Of a stretch of DNA of 64,000 nt, positions 12,654-27,227 are shown one piece after another. The position numbers were made by a program, and so were the translations under genes. The notes under the pieces were generated by a model. The model searched no databases. It was not told the DNA's origin and saw only the letters and a list, made by a program, of their open reading frames with translations. Every line of letters starts with the position of its first letter. Position 1 is the stretch's first letter. Source of the DNA: Dacryopinax spathularia (lineage: Eukaryota > Basidiomycota > Dacrymycetes > Dacrymycetales > Dacrymycetaceae); contig JBBPFI010000011.1 in assembly GCA_037974965.1 (NCBI GenBank), positions 434,001-498,000 of the forward strand. Direction: 5' to 3'.

Positions 12654-13941
12654 TTAAGAGAGCGTGTACTCCACACCAATCTTGCCCTCCTTCAGCCCTC
12701 CAACCAAGTTCTGCGCGCAGAGCATAGCCATCGCCTCCCGCGTCTCGATCGTCGCGCTCCCGATATGCGGTATGATCGCACACCTGTCTCCCATCAGTTC
12801 CGTTCCCACATTCCAAGGAAAGGAAAAACGGCGGAAACGCACCTAGGCTCATGCAACAGCGGATGATCTGCAGGGATGTTCGGCTCTCCCTCGACGACGT
12901 CCAGCCCCGCAGCCCAGATCCATTTCTCCCTCAGAGCCTTCACAAGCGCTTGCGTATCGACTATCGGTCCTCTCCCCGGGTTTACGAGCACGGCAGTGGG
13001 CTTCATCTTCCTCAAGAAAGCTTCGTCGACAATATGGAACGTCTCCTTCCCGCCCGGCACGAGCGTGAACAGGACATCGCTCTCCCTAGCCAGCTCATCC
13101 AGCTCCGCCCTCCGCACTTCCTTCAACCCCAGCCTTTCCGCCAGCGCCTTATCCTGAGCAGTCCGATCCGACCGGCCAGAATTATAGTACAAACACCTCG
13201 TGACCCCAAACGCTGCCATCCTTACGAGCGTAGCCTGGCTGATCCGCCCAAATCCCAGAAAGCCGACGGTGCTCTCTTTTTTTGTGGGACCGGAACCGAT
13301 CTGAGGGCCGCAGAAGAGGTAGGGGCCCCAGCCGAGAGAGCCCCACTTGCCGGAACGGAGCATGGATTGGGATTCGGTCACGTTGCGCGAGGCCATGAGG
13401 GCGAGCATTACGCTGCAGTCGGCGACGGCGTCGGTGAGCACGTCGGGCGTGTAGCCGAGACGGATCCCTCGTTTTGCGAGAGCGGAGAGCTCGACGTGAT
13501 CTGTTCCCAAACGCTAGTTCAGCATTGCAGTCGCGACTCAGCAGCGAAGAACGCACCGACACCGACACTCATCGTACTGACGACCTTCAACCCCGGTCCA
13601 GCTAGCAAGCCGTCAGCCCTAATTCATCTCACTATCACCCTCACAGCATGCACGCCCCCTCCCGGTCCCTCGCTACCCATTTCAGACCAACGCTCCAGCC
13701 CACTACCCCCAATCAAGCCAAAAAGCGACGACGACTCACCAGCCTCCAAAACCTCCTCATCAACCTTCTCCCCCAGCGTGACCACCAGCCCCTCACTCCC
13801 CGGCGCGTTCTTGAGCACCCAATCCCTATCCGCTGGTCTGTCCTCCGGCCAGATAACGAGCTCGAACGACGGCTCGGATTCGAGGAGGGCCATTGCTTTT
13901 GGGCCGATGTCGCGGCAGACGAGGATCTTGCTTTTGGCCAT
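12654..13941 (-). CDS. D-2-hydroxyacid dehydrogenase (glyoxylate/hydroxypyruvate reductase type)
   Basis: NAD(P)H-dependent reduction of glyoxylate or hydroxypyruvate to the 2-hydroxyacid, in the cytosol or mitochondria. There are four exons, starting MAKSKILVCRDIGP at 13941 and ending KIGVEYTLS at 12654. The Rossmann glycine motif is in VGFLGFGRISQATL. The catalytic arginine is in VNPGRGPIVD, the glutamate in GLDVVEGEPN and the histidine in IPHIGSAT, so the Arg-Glu-His triad is complete. SVGVDHVELSALAKRGI is the conserved segment before the NAD fold. The gene sits next to serine hydroxymethyltransferase, which fits glycine-serine-glyoxylate metabolism, although neighbouring genes in fungi often have unrelated roles. 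Formate dehydrogenase and phosphoglycerate dehydrogenase relatives are less likely because the extra domains are absent. Confidence 0.9.
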
Positions 13942-14486
13942 TGCTTGATGTCTTTGCCTGCTAGTCTTCTTGAAGAGAAGAGGGCTGGAAGAGGAGTGTA
14001 GGAGCGGAGAGAGAAGTCTAGAGTGTCGCACAGGCTGAAGTAGGGGAACTGGAATTGTTGGAGGGGATACAGACGGTCCGGGACGTCGATACTCCGCGTT
14101 CCCCAGAATCCACCGGCTCAGGGTCCGCCGATCCCTCCACCTCCCTTCCGAAAAGGAAGCGGGGTCTCCCGAACGGCCGAAGCCGGCCTGATCGGCCATA
14201 ACCCCCGGTCATTAGCGGCTTATTGCCGACAACTTTCTTCTTTTTGGAGCTTCAGGAGAAGAAAGAGAGAGAAAGTAAGCCAGACGTTATCTGCATGCAT
14301 TGCTCGAGAACTATAAAGGATCATATACAATCAGTTGAATGCAGTTTCTCTCACTCTACCCCCGCACACGCCAGTTGATGGCCCCACTATAGCCAGTTGA
14401 TGACCTTTCACACACCACACCCCAACTTGCTCTCCCCCCCCCCCCCCCCGGCCCTGCCTACATCAATCGAGCAGAGCACCGCATGC
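13942..14486. other. Intergenic region with a 16-nt poly-C tract
   Basis: 545 bp between the dehydrogenase start and the SHMT stop, both on the minus strand. It holds the dehydrogenase upstream region. A run of 16 C bases lies at 14434-14449, close to the SHMT 3' end. No gene is seen. Confidence 0.6.
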
Positions 14487-16620
14487 TCAGTGCTCATCCG
14501 GGAAGCTCTTGATCTTGCTCGTATCCGGCACCCCAGGCAACGGGAACCTTCTCGCAAACTCCCTCACCTCCCTCGCCAGTTCCTTAACCCCCTCAGACTT
14601 GCTCACAGCATTGACAAAATCGACGAGCTTCTTGCTCCCCGCTGACTTTTGGGCTTCGAGCGAGAGCTGGACGGCGCGATCCAGGAAAGAAGCGACCTTG
14701 AGGATGTCGGAGGTTTGCATGCTGCGGGATGTTAGGCAGGCGAGGCCGAGACGGACGCCGCCGGGCGTTTGGGCGGAGACGTCGCCTGCTACTGCGTTCT
14801 CTGCGCGGCGCGTTAGCTCTCTCTCGCCCTGAACAGTGCAACACAAACGAGCATGAAGCCGCGAGGGCGGAAAAGGGACGAACAGACAGGGGAGGAAGGG
14901 GAGACGAGAAGAGAAGATAAGAAGAGAGAGAGAATGGAGGACTCACTGTTAATAGTAATCCCCGCCATATCACACAACTTCTCCACCTTACTCCCCGTCA
15001 GCCCCAACGGCCTCAAATCCCACAGAATCAAATGATTCTCCGTCCCGTCCGTCTGCAACTTATACCCCTTCTCATGCAAGAACCCCGCCATAGTCTGCGC
15101 ATTCTTAATGACCGCCTGGGCATACTCTTTAAACTCTGGCTGGGCGGCCAGCTTGAGCGTGACGGCGATAGCGGCGATCGTGTGGTTGTGGGGCCCGCCT
15201 TGGCAGGCGGGGAAGACGGCGTTGTTGATCCGAGTCTCCATGTCTGCTTCTTTGTCCTTCCGGAAGAAGATCAGCCCCGCCCTTGGGCCGCGAAGCGTCT
15301 TGTGCGTGGTGGTAGTGACGACATCGCAGCACTCGAACGGGTTGTTCTGCGCCCCCGCAGCCACAAGGCCACTGATATGCGCCATGTCGCACATCAGGTA
15401 CGCGCCCTCCCCATCGGCGATCTCGCGCAGACGCTTGTAGTCCCAGTCCCTGGGGTAGGCGGACGCGCCGCAGACGATCGCGCGCGGCTTGAAGAGCTTG
15501 GCGTTTGCGGCGAGGAGGTCGTAGTCTATGTAGCCGGTGTCCTTCTTGACTTGGTAGGGGAAGGACTGGAAGTAGATCGACGATGCCGAGATCTTCTTCT
15601 TCGCCGTCTGGGGAGCGGGTTAGCGCGAGCCCTGACAACATCGCGCGAGGGCGAAGGTGGGGGGGAGGGGGAGGGGAAGGGACGTACGTAGTACCCATGC
15701 GTCAAATGCCCCCCATCAGGCAAGCCCAAACCCATCAACCGGTCCTGGGGGTTAATAAGCGCCGTAAACGCCGCAAAGTTTGCCGTCTACACGCGAATCA
15801 CGTCAGAATCCTCCCATCCATCTATCGCAAAGAGAGGCAGGCAGACGCACCGAGCCGGAGTAAGGCTGCACGTTCACCCCCCACTTGCTCGGGTCGCAGT
15901 TGAACGCCTCGAGAGCGCGTTTCTGGCAGAGGATCTCCAGTTCGTCGACGTACTACACCCACATGCACTGTGTCAGCCTTGCTGCGCTTATGCTTACCCC
16001 GAAGGAGTGGGGAAGGAGGAGTGAGGAGGGAGGAGGGAGGAACGCACCTCATTACCACCATAATACCTCGCCCCTGGCAGACCCTCGGAGTACTTGTTCG
16101 TGAAGATCGAGCCGTTCGCCTCCAACGCGGCCAGGGAGGTGAGGTTCTACACCCACAATCGTCAGCATGCGCTCTGGTGGCGGGAGGAAAGGAGGAGGAT
16201 GAAGGGCGACGGGAGACGAACCTCGGAAGCGATCAGCTCTAAACCGGAGAACTGGCGCCATGTCTCCCTATCGACCAACTCCTGGACTTCGGGGTCGAGC
16301 TGGGCAAGGGGGACGTAGAGGTCTTTATTCTACAACGTCTCTTCATTAGCTCAGTCTACTTGCTTCTCTCCCTCTCCACTCTCCACTGAGAGGAGGAAAA
16401 GGGGAGGAGAGAGGGGACGTACGAAATCATGCGGCAAGGGGACTGCGTTGGCCATCGTGCGTTTCTGCTGTCTCTGGCTCGTAGCAACAAGTGGGTGTAA
16501 CTTGGGCGTCCGCGAGCAAAGTGCACGAGGAGCGAGAGAGGACGTTGATCGAGAGAGTGAGAGGTGAGAGATTGAGAGGGAGGGAATGGACCTGAGCGTC
16601 GATCCACGGGGGCGGAACAT
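14487..16620 (-). CDS. SHM: Serine hydroxymethyltransferase with mitochondrial-type leader
   Basis: A PLP enzyme converting serine and tetrahydrofolate to glycine and 5,10-methylene-THF. The PLP lysine lies in [17 protein letters not shown]. Other family blocks are [35 protein letters not shown] and [12 protein letters not shown], and the C-terminus is KIKSFPDEH. At least seven exons are visible. Two in-frame ATGs occur: at 16620, giving a leader rich in Arg/Ser with no acidic residues ([20 protein letters not shown]), and at 16455, giving [11 protein letters not shown], a normal cytosolic start. This arrangement suggests either a mitochondrial enzyme or one gene serving both compartments. 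Several introns are longer than usual for this genome and pyrimidine-rich, for example about 130 nt near 14800-14945. The enzyme is certain; its location is inferred. Confidence 0.95.
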
Positions 16621-17871
16621 TTTCAGGACGCGTTGGGGCGGGCAATTTGAGGGTTTGAGAGTTTGGGGGGAGGGGTTGATGTAAGGATTATTAGATGTGA
16701 GATGGGGGGAGATCGATGGAGTGCGGAGTGCAGGACCGATGTAAAGGAGCCGCGAATGAAAGGTGGGGGCGATTAGAGGATGGAGGTGGATTGCGGGCGG
16801 CAGCAGGGCCAGTGGAGAACGATGAACGATGAACGGCGAGCGGAGGGCGGAGGCGCGGAGGGCAGCAAGTAGGAGGAGAGCAAGGCAGGCTAACGATCAA
16901 TATATGTCTCGTCCACTTTCCAAATCCAGGACGCGCTCACCGTGGAATCACGAGCTCTGAGAGAACCGACCGCAAGCACTTGCTTCTCTCGTGGAGGGCG
17001 TGGGTGGATCGTTCACCCGGGTTTGGTCGGGCTGCTGGCTGGCGGAGGCGAGGATTGAGGAGGAGTAGGGGTCGGGCCTCCACTTGATAGAGGAGGGGCG
17101 GAGGAGGGGCTATAAGAGGCAAGAACCGGGTGGACTGCTTTTTCACTGTTGGATACAAGGCAGTCTGGCTTATAGGCTGTTTCTACTGGGCACTGGTGTG
17201 GGAGGGGGTTCTTATCCCTGCCTGACTCGTCCTCCCTTCTTACAGTCTCTTACTGGGGAGGGAACGTGATCCCCCCTCTCTTTGCTGAAAATCTGCCCTG
17301 GGGGCGAAGTCGTGTCTCACGGATGCGGGAAGATCGCGTCGAGCCCTGAGCGTGTCGGCCGTCGGGAATGTTGCTGCCAAGAAGGGGGCATCGAACTCTA
17401 TTCTACCACTCTTTCTACCTAAGTGCTGGTATTTTCCTCTCGAGTCTGGCTTTTGTTGGCCGTATTATGCGGTACAATACATGGGAAGTGAGATCAGAAT
17501 GATCGGATTGAGGATGCGCTGCGATCTCCACCAGAAACAAAGACATCGAGTCACCCTGTCATTCAACGCGCGGAGTGAGAGCCCCTCCCTACAAACCGTC
17601 CAAACTATATCGCAATAATAATACATTTTCCCCGTTTCAATAATCGTACACCCCCTTCCCCTCCAGACAAGATGTATATGTAAGTACTGTACGTTTGTTC
17701 TAAGCGAGCGAGCTGAAGTCTGGAGCTACGGACATTAGCGGTCAAGAAATTGAAAAACCGGAACTGTGGTGGTGTGTCGTCGAGCCGGATAGTAGGAAAC
17801 AGGACGGGATGGGAAATGAAGGGCAGGATGGGAAAGGAAAGGCAGGGAAGGCAGGAAAAGCAGGAGAGACG
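16621..17871. other. Intergenic region, SHMT promoter and CTP synthase 3' flank
   Basis: 1.25 kb without a supportable gene. The part next to the SHMT start is strongly purine-rich on the plus strand (pyrimidine-rich on the coding strand), a common core-promoter composition in fungi. A TATATA stretch lies near 16897. The distal part is the downstream flank of CTP synthase. Confidence 0.45.
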
Positions 17872-20775
<2,904 letters not shown>

Positions 20776-21198
20776 CTTCCCTTTCTCTTTCTCTTTCGTC
20801 TATGTGTAATGTCGTGTAGTGAAGAGTCGTGAAGAGGAAGGGGAGGAGGAGGACGTCGGAGGGGAGGACGCGACTTCCGCTCCCTGACTGGAAGCGCGTC
20901 AGAGGCTGTGGTGCTATGAGCGCTCGTTATGTACGAACGCGTGGACGGCGCGTGAAAAAAACTGAGAGAAGCGGTAAAAATGAGTGATTGGCTCTGAGCC
21001 CGGTGCACTGAGAGCACAGCCACTGGTAGGGTCCACGAATTTGGAGGAATGGATGCCGAGCCAGGCCGGCGCGTAAACTTCGTTCGTCAAGAAATTGGAG
21101 GGCTGAGAGTGAGGATGAAAGCGTAGTCTTTCGCAACGTATTTCTCGCGTTATCTTTGGATTGGATTGATATCTGGGACTTTGCCTGGATAGAGGGTT
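20776..21198. promoter_or_regulatory. Divergent promoter between CTP synthase and the helicase-like gene
   Basis: 423 bp separate the two divergent ATGs. The side next to CTP synthase is pyrimidine-rich on its coding strand. I could not assign individual sites. Confidence 0.45.
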
Positions 21199-24100
21199 AT
21201 GAGGGCTCTGCAGCGCGCTGGTCCCTCGCTAGCGCGAAGGCCGGAGGGCCGGCGACGGCTCGCAGCCCACCAAGGACGAACACTGTCGACCACCGCTACA
21301 TGCTGCGAGGCCTCCTCATCCTCATCCTCCTCATCCGAACCCCCATCCTCGTCAACGAGCGAAAACAAACCCCGAAGAACAGCATGGCTCCGCTCCGACC
21401 CTTCCTCTCTCTTCCAACCGCCGCCCACTCCCCAGCGACGCTCCCCATCCGCCTCCTCCTCCAACCCCGACACCGAACGATCCCCGACATTACCCCCCTA
21501 CTCACGAACCCGCCCTCCCTCACTGCCTCGCACCGGTAGCGGCGGGAGGAATCATTTCCTCGCAGGCCCAACCCTAATCTCCAGCCACCCCCAAAGGCCA
21601 GAAGCAGAAGCCGAGCGTCGAGCAGAGCGAGCGCATCGACACTCGCAGCGGCATCGGCAGTACGACGATGAGCACGAGCAGTACGAGCGGGACGAGCAGG
21701 AGGAGTATGAGGAGCAGGAAGAAGAAGGATCCAACCACCCAGTCTTCGCCTCCCCCTTCCCTTCCCGAGCCCTCCCAGGGCCGACGCTCTTGGCACAACC
21801 GTTCGTCCCGCCGCCCTCCCAACGACCACCACCGTCCGCCCAGGCGCAAGCACAAGCCTTCCCTCGGCCTCCTCTGCCGCTCCCACCAGTCCCACCACCA
21901 GTCCCACCACCGGAACCGGCACCGCGACCGGGGCAGGCGGGGGTGCAGGTGCAGGCATTACCCAGGCGGCCATTACCGCTCCCCCCACTCCCGCAAGAGG
22001 AGGGGGAGGCAGAGGAGGGAGGGGGGGGATCCGACCACCCGGTGTTCGCATCTCCTTTCCCGTCCCGAGCGCTCCCGGGCCCGATGTTGTTGGCTCAGCC
22101 GTTCGTGCCGCCTGAACGACGCTCGCCGGGGACGCAGGCGCAGGCGCAGGTGCAGGCGTTGCCGAGGCCGCCGCTTGCACAACCGCTACCAAGGCCACCG
22201 CTAAGTCTTCCATCGGTTTCGCTGGCGGAGTCATCCCGGCCGCCGTTGGCACAACCGTTCTTTCGTCCCTCGGCACCTCTTCCACCACCAGCACCAGCAC
22301 CAGCACCAGCACCAGCACCAACCTCAGCATCACCCCTAACACCATCGTCAGCACATCCGACGACTACCGGGAAGACGACGACGACGACTCCGCTTCCTCC
22401 CCCAACACCTGCAGGGACGACCCTCCCGCTCCCGCCTGAAGCAGAAGCCGAACCGCCTACTCCACAACCCGCACCAACGGCCGCACCAACGGCCGCACCA
22501 ACGGCCGCACCAACGCCGCCGCCGCTGCCGACGACGACGACGACGACAGCGGCTGAGAGGACGACCCTCGCTCTGCCGCCTGAAGAAGCGGCCGAACCAT
22601 CTCCTGCAACCCCTACACCCGCGCCGCCTGCTCCTCCTCCCGCACAACCCCCTCCTCCCCCTCCTGCCGCACAAGCCACGCCGCCACCCCCGCCTCCCCT
22701 GTCCCAGCAACCCCCACTCGCTCCTCCGCCCAAACTAGCATTCACGACCCCCACGACCAAACCCCCCACCCAAGCAGACATGCTCATCCACGCCCTCTTC
22801 TCCCCCCCTCCTCTCCGCTCGCCCACCCCGCCTTACTACCCCGCTATCATCCAGTCCCGCCGTCGCACTCTGGCCGACTTCTTGGCTCATCTCTTGCCTT
22901 CTTCTTCTTCTGCTCGCTCGTCGGGCTCTTCGGTCGAAACGACTATACAGCGTAATCAGTCCCTCACTTTTGCGCGTTCTGTCGTTGGGGCTGTCGTTCT
23001 CTTGCCTACTCTGGAGAGAGCCCGAGTCCGGGCTGAGGAAGCACGAGCCGCCCTAGCGCCGCACGGCCTGCAAGTGCACGCCGTACTCGAAAGTAGACCC
23101 AAGCGGGAGATCATCAAGGATTTCCTGGCTGGGAGGAGGGACGTTGTTCTGGGTACGCCGGGACGAGTGAGGGAGCTGTTGGAGAATGAGGATGCGTTTG
23201 CTAGGGGGATGGCTACTGCTCGTCTGGTACGTCCTGCCTCACTCTCACTCTCTGCCTATAATAGCCATTACACTCTATCCTACCCAGCGTGTTGCTGATT
23301 ATGAACTATAGCTCATCGTGGAAGACGCCTCGACCGCCCTCACCCATGGTCTGAGAGACGACATCGAAGCGATCTCCGCCTTCCTCCCCCACCCCACTCG
23401 TCAAACCCTGGTGTACACATCCGCCCTGACCCTAGGGGTCAAACAGCTCACCCGCGCCCTCCTATCCAAAGACCACCTGTTCCTGCGCACGGCCGAGCCG
23501 TCCAAATCACCACCATGGGCAAAAGTCGAGCAGCGGTACACTGTCCTCCCCAACGCGGGGGATCAGCTGCCTCACCTCGCGCGGTTGATCGCCTTAGATC
23601 AGCTACAAAACCCCGGCAAGTCGAGGGTGGTCATCTTTCTGCCTACTTCTAGGTTGGCACAGCTGTATCATACTTTCCTGCGCGAGCTTTCTCCGGCCTT
23701 GCCCGCTGTAGGGGAGCAAACGACCCTCCATCTCCTCACATCCTCCCAGCCCCTTCCAACCCGCACGAAAATCCTCCAGGCCTGGCTGGCCGACTCCTCC
23801 GGCAGCTCAGTCCTCCTCTCATCGGAGATCTCGCTCCAATCCGACTCGTACGGCGCTTGTACGCGTGTCATCCAAGTGGGCATACCGCCGAGTGAGGACG
23901 TGTATGGTGCGAGGCTGCTTAGGGCTTGTGTGGAAAGGGAAGAGGGGAGGCCGAGGGCTGAGCTGGTTTTGTTGGGCTGGGAAGAGGGGTGGGTGAGTTG
24001 GTTGGGCGGGACTTATGATGTTAGGCCTGTTCCTGCTCGGGTCGTTGAGGGCGAGCTGGGGGAGCTGGCGTGGGAGGTGGACGCTACCAACCCGCTGTCC

Positions 24101-24793
24101 CCCTCTTCTTCTTCCTCATCATCATCTTCCTCTTCAGCATCAGCGCTTTCATCAGTGGGAGAAGCAGCAAGCCCGCCGGCCTTCATCCCCGGCGTACAGG
24201 AACGCCTCGCAACTCTCGGGGAACTGACGACCTCTCTCCGCCAAAAGGTCGACCAAGCCCCGCTAAAAGAAACGCTCGCCTCCCTGCTCGGGTACTACCT
24301 GCCTAAACACTTCGACCTGCGCACCCCGCCCGAAGAGCTCGTATTCGGTCTGACGAGATGGGCGTTCTCCACCGGCCTGACGGACGACCCGGCTATCTCG
24401 TCCGACTTTGTCCGTCGATTGTCTGGCGAACAGCCGCTGGAGCCTCCCTGGGGCGGCGGACTGGCTGGGGGACGGATGAGGGGGAGGGATAAGGGCACTG
24501 CTAGTCCGTTCCCGTGGGAAGTGATTGGTGGTGGGCCGGGCAGCCCGCCCCTGGGGTGGATCCCGACGGGGAGCAGTTCGGGACGGAGGAAGAGGTGGGT
24601 TGATCGGGCCGCGGAGGTGGTGTTGCATCCGCATGCGTTGAAGGCGGCGTGGAGGACGGGGAGGTTTACGGACGGGATTGTGGGGAGGGGGCTGAGGAGG
24701 GTAAGAGAGGAGGATGAGAGGGATAAGGAGCTGGAGCTGGACGAGCAGGAGCTGGACGAGGAGGTGGATCGGGCGGAGGAGGAGAAGGACTGA
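21199..24793 (+). CDS. Proline-rich protein with degenerate DEAD-box helicase-like core
   Basis: Exons 21199-23226 and 23312-24793 give about 1,169 aa. The first 30 residues are Arg/Ala-rich with no acidic residue until RPEGRR, then RTLSTTATCCEAS, resembling a mitochondrial leader. Residues to about 560 are extreme Pro/Ala/Gln low complexity with short repeats. The core that follows aligns with RecA-like helicase blocks in order: LLPTLERARV (where PTRELA stands), VVLGTPGRVRELLE (TPGR motif Ib), LIVEDAS (where DEAD stands) and LVYTSAL (SAT position). No Walker A P-loop is visible, and no HRxGRxxR motif VI is seen (GARLLRAC instead). I infer a pseudo-helicase, perhaps mitochondrial and RNA-binding. 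The 85-nt intron splits the protein just before the motif II position. Confidence 0.7.
22280..22520. repeat. In-frame Pro/Ala-coding microsatellites
   Basis: Inside the helicase-like gene. A (CCAGCA)n-type run lies at about 22285-22320, coding Pro-Ala repeats, and a 12-bp unit ACCAACGGCCGC is repeated at about 22477-22515, coding Ala-Pro-Thr-Ala. Both keep the frame open and are likely to vary in length between strains. Confidence 0.75.
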
Positions 24794-25034
24794 TCAGCCC
24801 CTTTGGTGAAGTGAGTTTGTTTCTATACAGTATTTCCCACCCGCAGACTTGCGTAATAATGGATGGAGAACCTCACAGCTCGTTCTGCTCCATCAGACAA
24901 CTCATTCTCTTCTAGTGTCAAGAGATCGATCAGATCGGGACAGGCAGTTAAACCTCCTCCTCCATTGAAATACAATACGATACACAAGGGCTCTGGCACG
25001 TTGCCAGGTCGTGTACACCGCGAGCGCTCGGGGC

Positions 25035-25366
25035 TCACAGAAAACATTCTCCACCCTCTGCATTAAGCCTCTTCAGGTTCGCTTTGCCCTCGTAGCATGT
25101 CGCCACACCCCCGACAACGCACAGGTAGTTGCTTCCCGGGCAGTTGTGCGAGGACCTGAACCCCTTGGACCGGGAGGGGTCGCATCTACATACCAACAGA
25201 GTGAAACAGCAGTCAGTCTGGACGGTTAAGGAAGGGGATAGCAGACGTACCCTGGGCCGAGACGGGGCGGCTTTGGCTTCTTTAGGAGACCTTGGTTACT
25301 GCACGATAAGGCGGAGACGAGGCCGAGGAGGGCGGCGAACATCATGATCACGGCGAAGCAGCGCAT
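25035..25366 (-). CDS. Secreted six-cysteine peptide, copy 1
   Basis: A short gene with exons 25366-25251 and 25185-25035 and one phase-2 intron, giving 88 aa. Residues 1-19 form a classic signal peptide (MRCFAVIMMFAALLGLVSA). The mature part begins LSCSNQGLLKKPKPP and contains six cysteines, one before and five after the intron, with spacing C-(18)-C-(12)-C-(7)-C-(7)-C-(18)-C counted from the translation. It is basic in the first half (LLKKPKPPRLG). Six cysteines in about 68 residues suggest three disulfides and an extracellular role, such as a small secreted effector-like or antimicrobial peptide; that is inference. I recognise no named family. A second gene (27228-27547) encodes the same mature peptide. 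Confidence 0.8.
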
Positions 25367-25771
25367 TGGTGTGAATGTCGTGTATCTTGGAGATGGTGAG
25401 GGGTAGTGAAGGTGGGTGGACTGAAGTAGATGGCGGGGTAGGGAGGATGTAGGAGCGACCTGCGCTCGCTTGGGAGGACGTGGTTTGGATTGGCTGATGG
25501 GATGGTCTGGGCCCGACCGCGCTCCATTATATAGCCCTTCCGTGTCCGACCATGAGGGAGATCGCAAACATCATTGCATCGTACTGAAACGCTGTCCAGA
25601 GCATGTGAGGTCGTTTGGGCATACGAGGAAAGGAGACAGCGCACAATGGAGCGCTGACCGTTCCACGTAGGATCAGTAGGAATGGAGGCGAGTACACGTA
25701 CTATTGAAACGCTGACCAGTGCACGTAAGTTGGCCAGGGAAGAGCAGGAGAGCAGGAGACACAGCGGGAGG
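25367..25771 (-). promoter_or_regulatory. Promoter of peptide copy 1: TATA box and three spaced repeats
   Basis: On the minus strand a TATATAAT box is read from plus positions about 25526-25533, roughly 160 nt before the ATG. Further upstream, three copies of a motif of about 27 bp occur at 25583-25610, 25644-25671 and 25703-25729; the best copy reads TGAAACGCTGACCAGTGCAC on the plus strand. Their starts are 61 and 59 bp apart. The same layout precedes copy 2. The regular spacing near six helical turns suggests a regulator-binding array (inference). Confidence 0.65.
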
Positions 25772-26039
25772 ATGATGGATCTCAAGGACCGGGCTTCACC
25801 TCAGAACAAGCGTTAGGTCGCTGCTGATCTGACCTGGGGGTCGTACACATGCAGTGAAGTGGTCTTCCTGCGAAACCATTCTATAGTGATCGAAAATAAA
25901 GGACGCCAGACAGGAGAGGGTTTCTGAGCGGACAACAACCAGGTGAGCTTGATGATGAGACAAGCCTGCGACAGAAGCGTTCGCCTCGCCTCAGAGGAAC
26001 CTTCTGAACCAAGTGAGTGACCTCACAGTGCAGAGATGC

Positions 26040-26260
26040 CAGAAATAGCCCAAGTCAGGTTCTTCCGAGAGCATGGCATCATCGTGGTATCAGACGAGCG
26101 AGAGCGGTGTGCACAGAGCTTCCCGTAGAACTCCCAGTTCGACAAGTTTACGGAAGACAAAGCAAGGCAGCACCAGCACGATATTAGAGGTGATCCAAGC
26201 AGGCAGTGATGCGCCACAGACCGGATTCCAGACAGCAGCGATGGTGATCAGCGCCACGAT
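26040..26260. repeat. Segmental duplication, left copy
   Basis: This stretch resembles 28245-28440. Shared blocks include GGTTCTTCCGAGAGCA (near 26058 and 28266), a following GAGAGCGGTG/GAGCGGTGCAGA block and GTTTACG...GGCACCA. Both copies lie at the same relative position upstream of a secreted-peptide gene, so the duplicated unit reaches at least from the peptide gene to here. No coding content is recognised between 25772 and 26753 apart from this. Confidence 0.6.
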
Positions 26261-26753
26261 CGAGCTCGTCTGATGATTCCGCGAGGCTGGCTGCCGAATC
26301 TGAAGGTATTTGCCATCGCCGAGGCCATCAGATGAAGCCGGGTCTCGCTGGCAGTGGAGCAGACCTCCGAAAATAGCCCGACCTTCAGATCCCGATCATC
26401 CTTCCACACGGGTAGCCCTTCTCCCATGGCTATCATGCGAATCCCGTCGTCGTACAGCCTTATACCTCATTGCGAGAGTTCGGAGCAAGGAGACCATTTG
26501 TAAGGCATTAGATGGCGACCTGGTGGAAGGCGCGCCGATACGAATCCCTTGCTCAGTCCCACTTGTACTGTATACAGAATTAGACGGGTCTCCTCCACAA
26601 TAATGGCAAGATACCTCAATATCTAAGACTAATTCGATGATGACTGCGAGCTTCCGAGGTTCGCTATTCGCTTGCGACCGCTCGCTCCACCTTAGCATAA
26701 AGTCGACAACTCGACTGAAACCTGAACTTGCACGTCTTTTTTCCTGACATCTG

Positions 26754-27115
26754 ATGGACAAGTCTCGCGCTTCGCACCGGGGCTCCAGGGGTTTGCCGAC
26801 AGCCCTCCAAGCCGCCGAGAATTGGCCTATCAAACCGCTCGACGACGAGCGAAATCCACGTGCAAAATGGAGCGAACGATCAGGGCCGGTTGATCGGGTC
26901 ATGTGGCAGAAACCGATAAGGAGGTTTGATCCTGTGCGATTTCCCTTCGTTCGCCTGCCAGCGGAGGATTCCAGGACTGACCATGAGGCACAGAGAAAGG
27001 ATCTGATATACGAAGCGAAGCGCATCTTGTCTCTTAATCAGCTTCTGAACCATCATATCGATGTCTCACTTGTCGCGGCCGTCTGGAATGCAGTCCATGT
27101 GGAGGGAGCGTGTAG
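26754..27115 (+). pseudogene. Truncated copy of the DUF4246 gene 5' end
   Basis: The frame from ATG 26754 matches the N-terminus of the gene at 29701: ENWPIKPLDDERN against QNWPVKLLDDERN, with KWSERSGPVDRV against KWANEAGLVDRG. A diverged form of intron 1 follows, then an exon-2-like stretch EAKRILSLNQLLNHHIDV against EAKRILSLDPVLGRHVDI. Similarity ends near codon VEGA at about 27115. The remaining 500 or so residues, including the presumed catalytic region, are missing. It is a partial duplicate left next to peptide copy 2. The intron donor is still GTGCGA, so short transcripts are possible, but a working protein is unlikely. Confidence 0.75.
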
Positions 27116-27227
27116 CATCACCACAAGTCGTGGCACCGCAAGTTGTGTAAGGCCCTCTATTATCACTACCATACATCTCGCACCCGGCATGTGCTCCGAG
27201 CCTCTCTGGGCATCAAGCGCACAACGC

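Noticed and set aside
21296-22354. Long Val/Arg-rich open frame on the minus strand opposite the helicase-like gene
   Set aside because: It is the antisense shadow of Pro/Ala-rich repeats, with codon composition forced by GC-rich repeats and no motif.
25583-25729. CRISPR-like spaced repeats near the peptide gene
   Set aside because: Only three degenerate copies in a eukaryotic promoter, repeated in the paralogous promoter; better read as regulatory elements.
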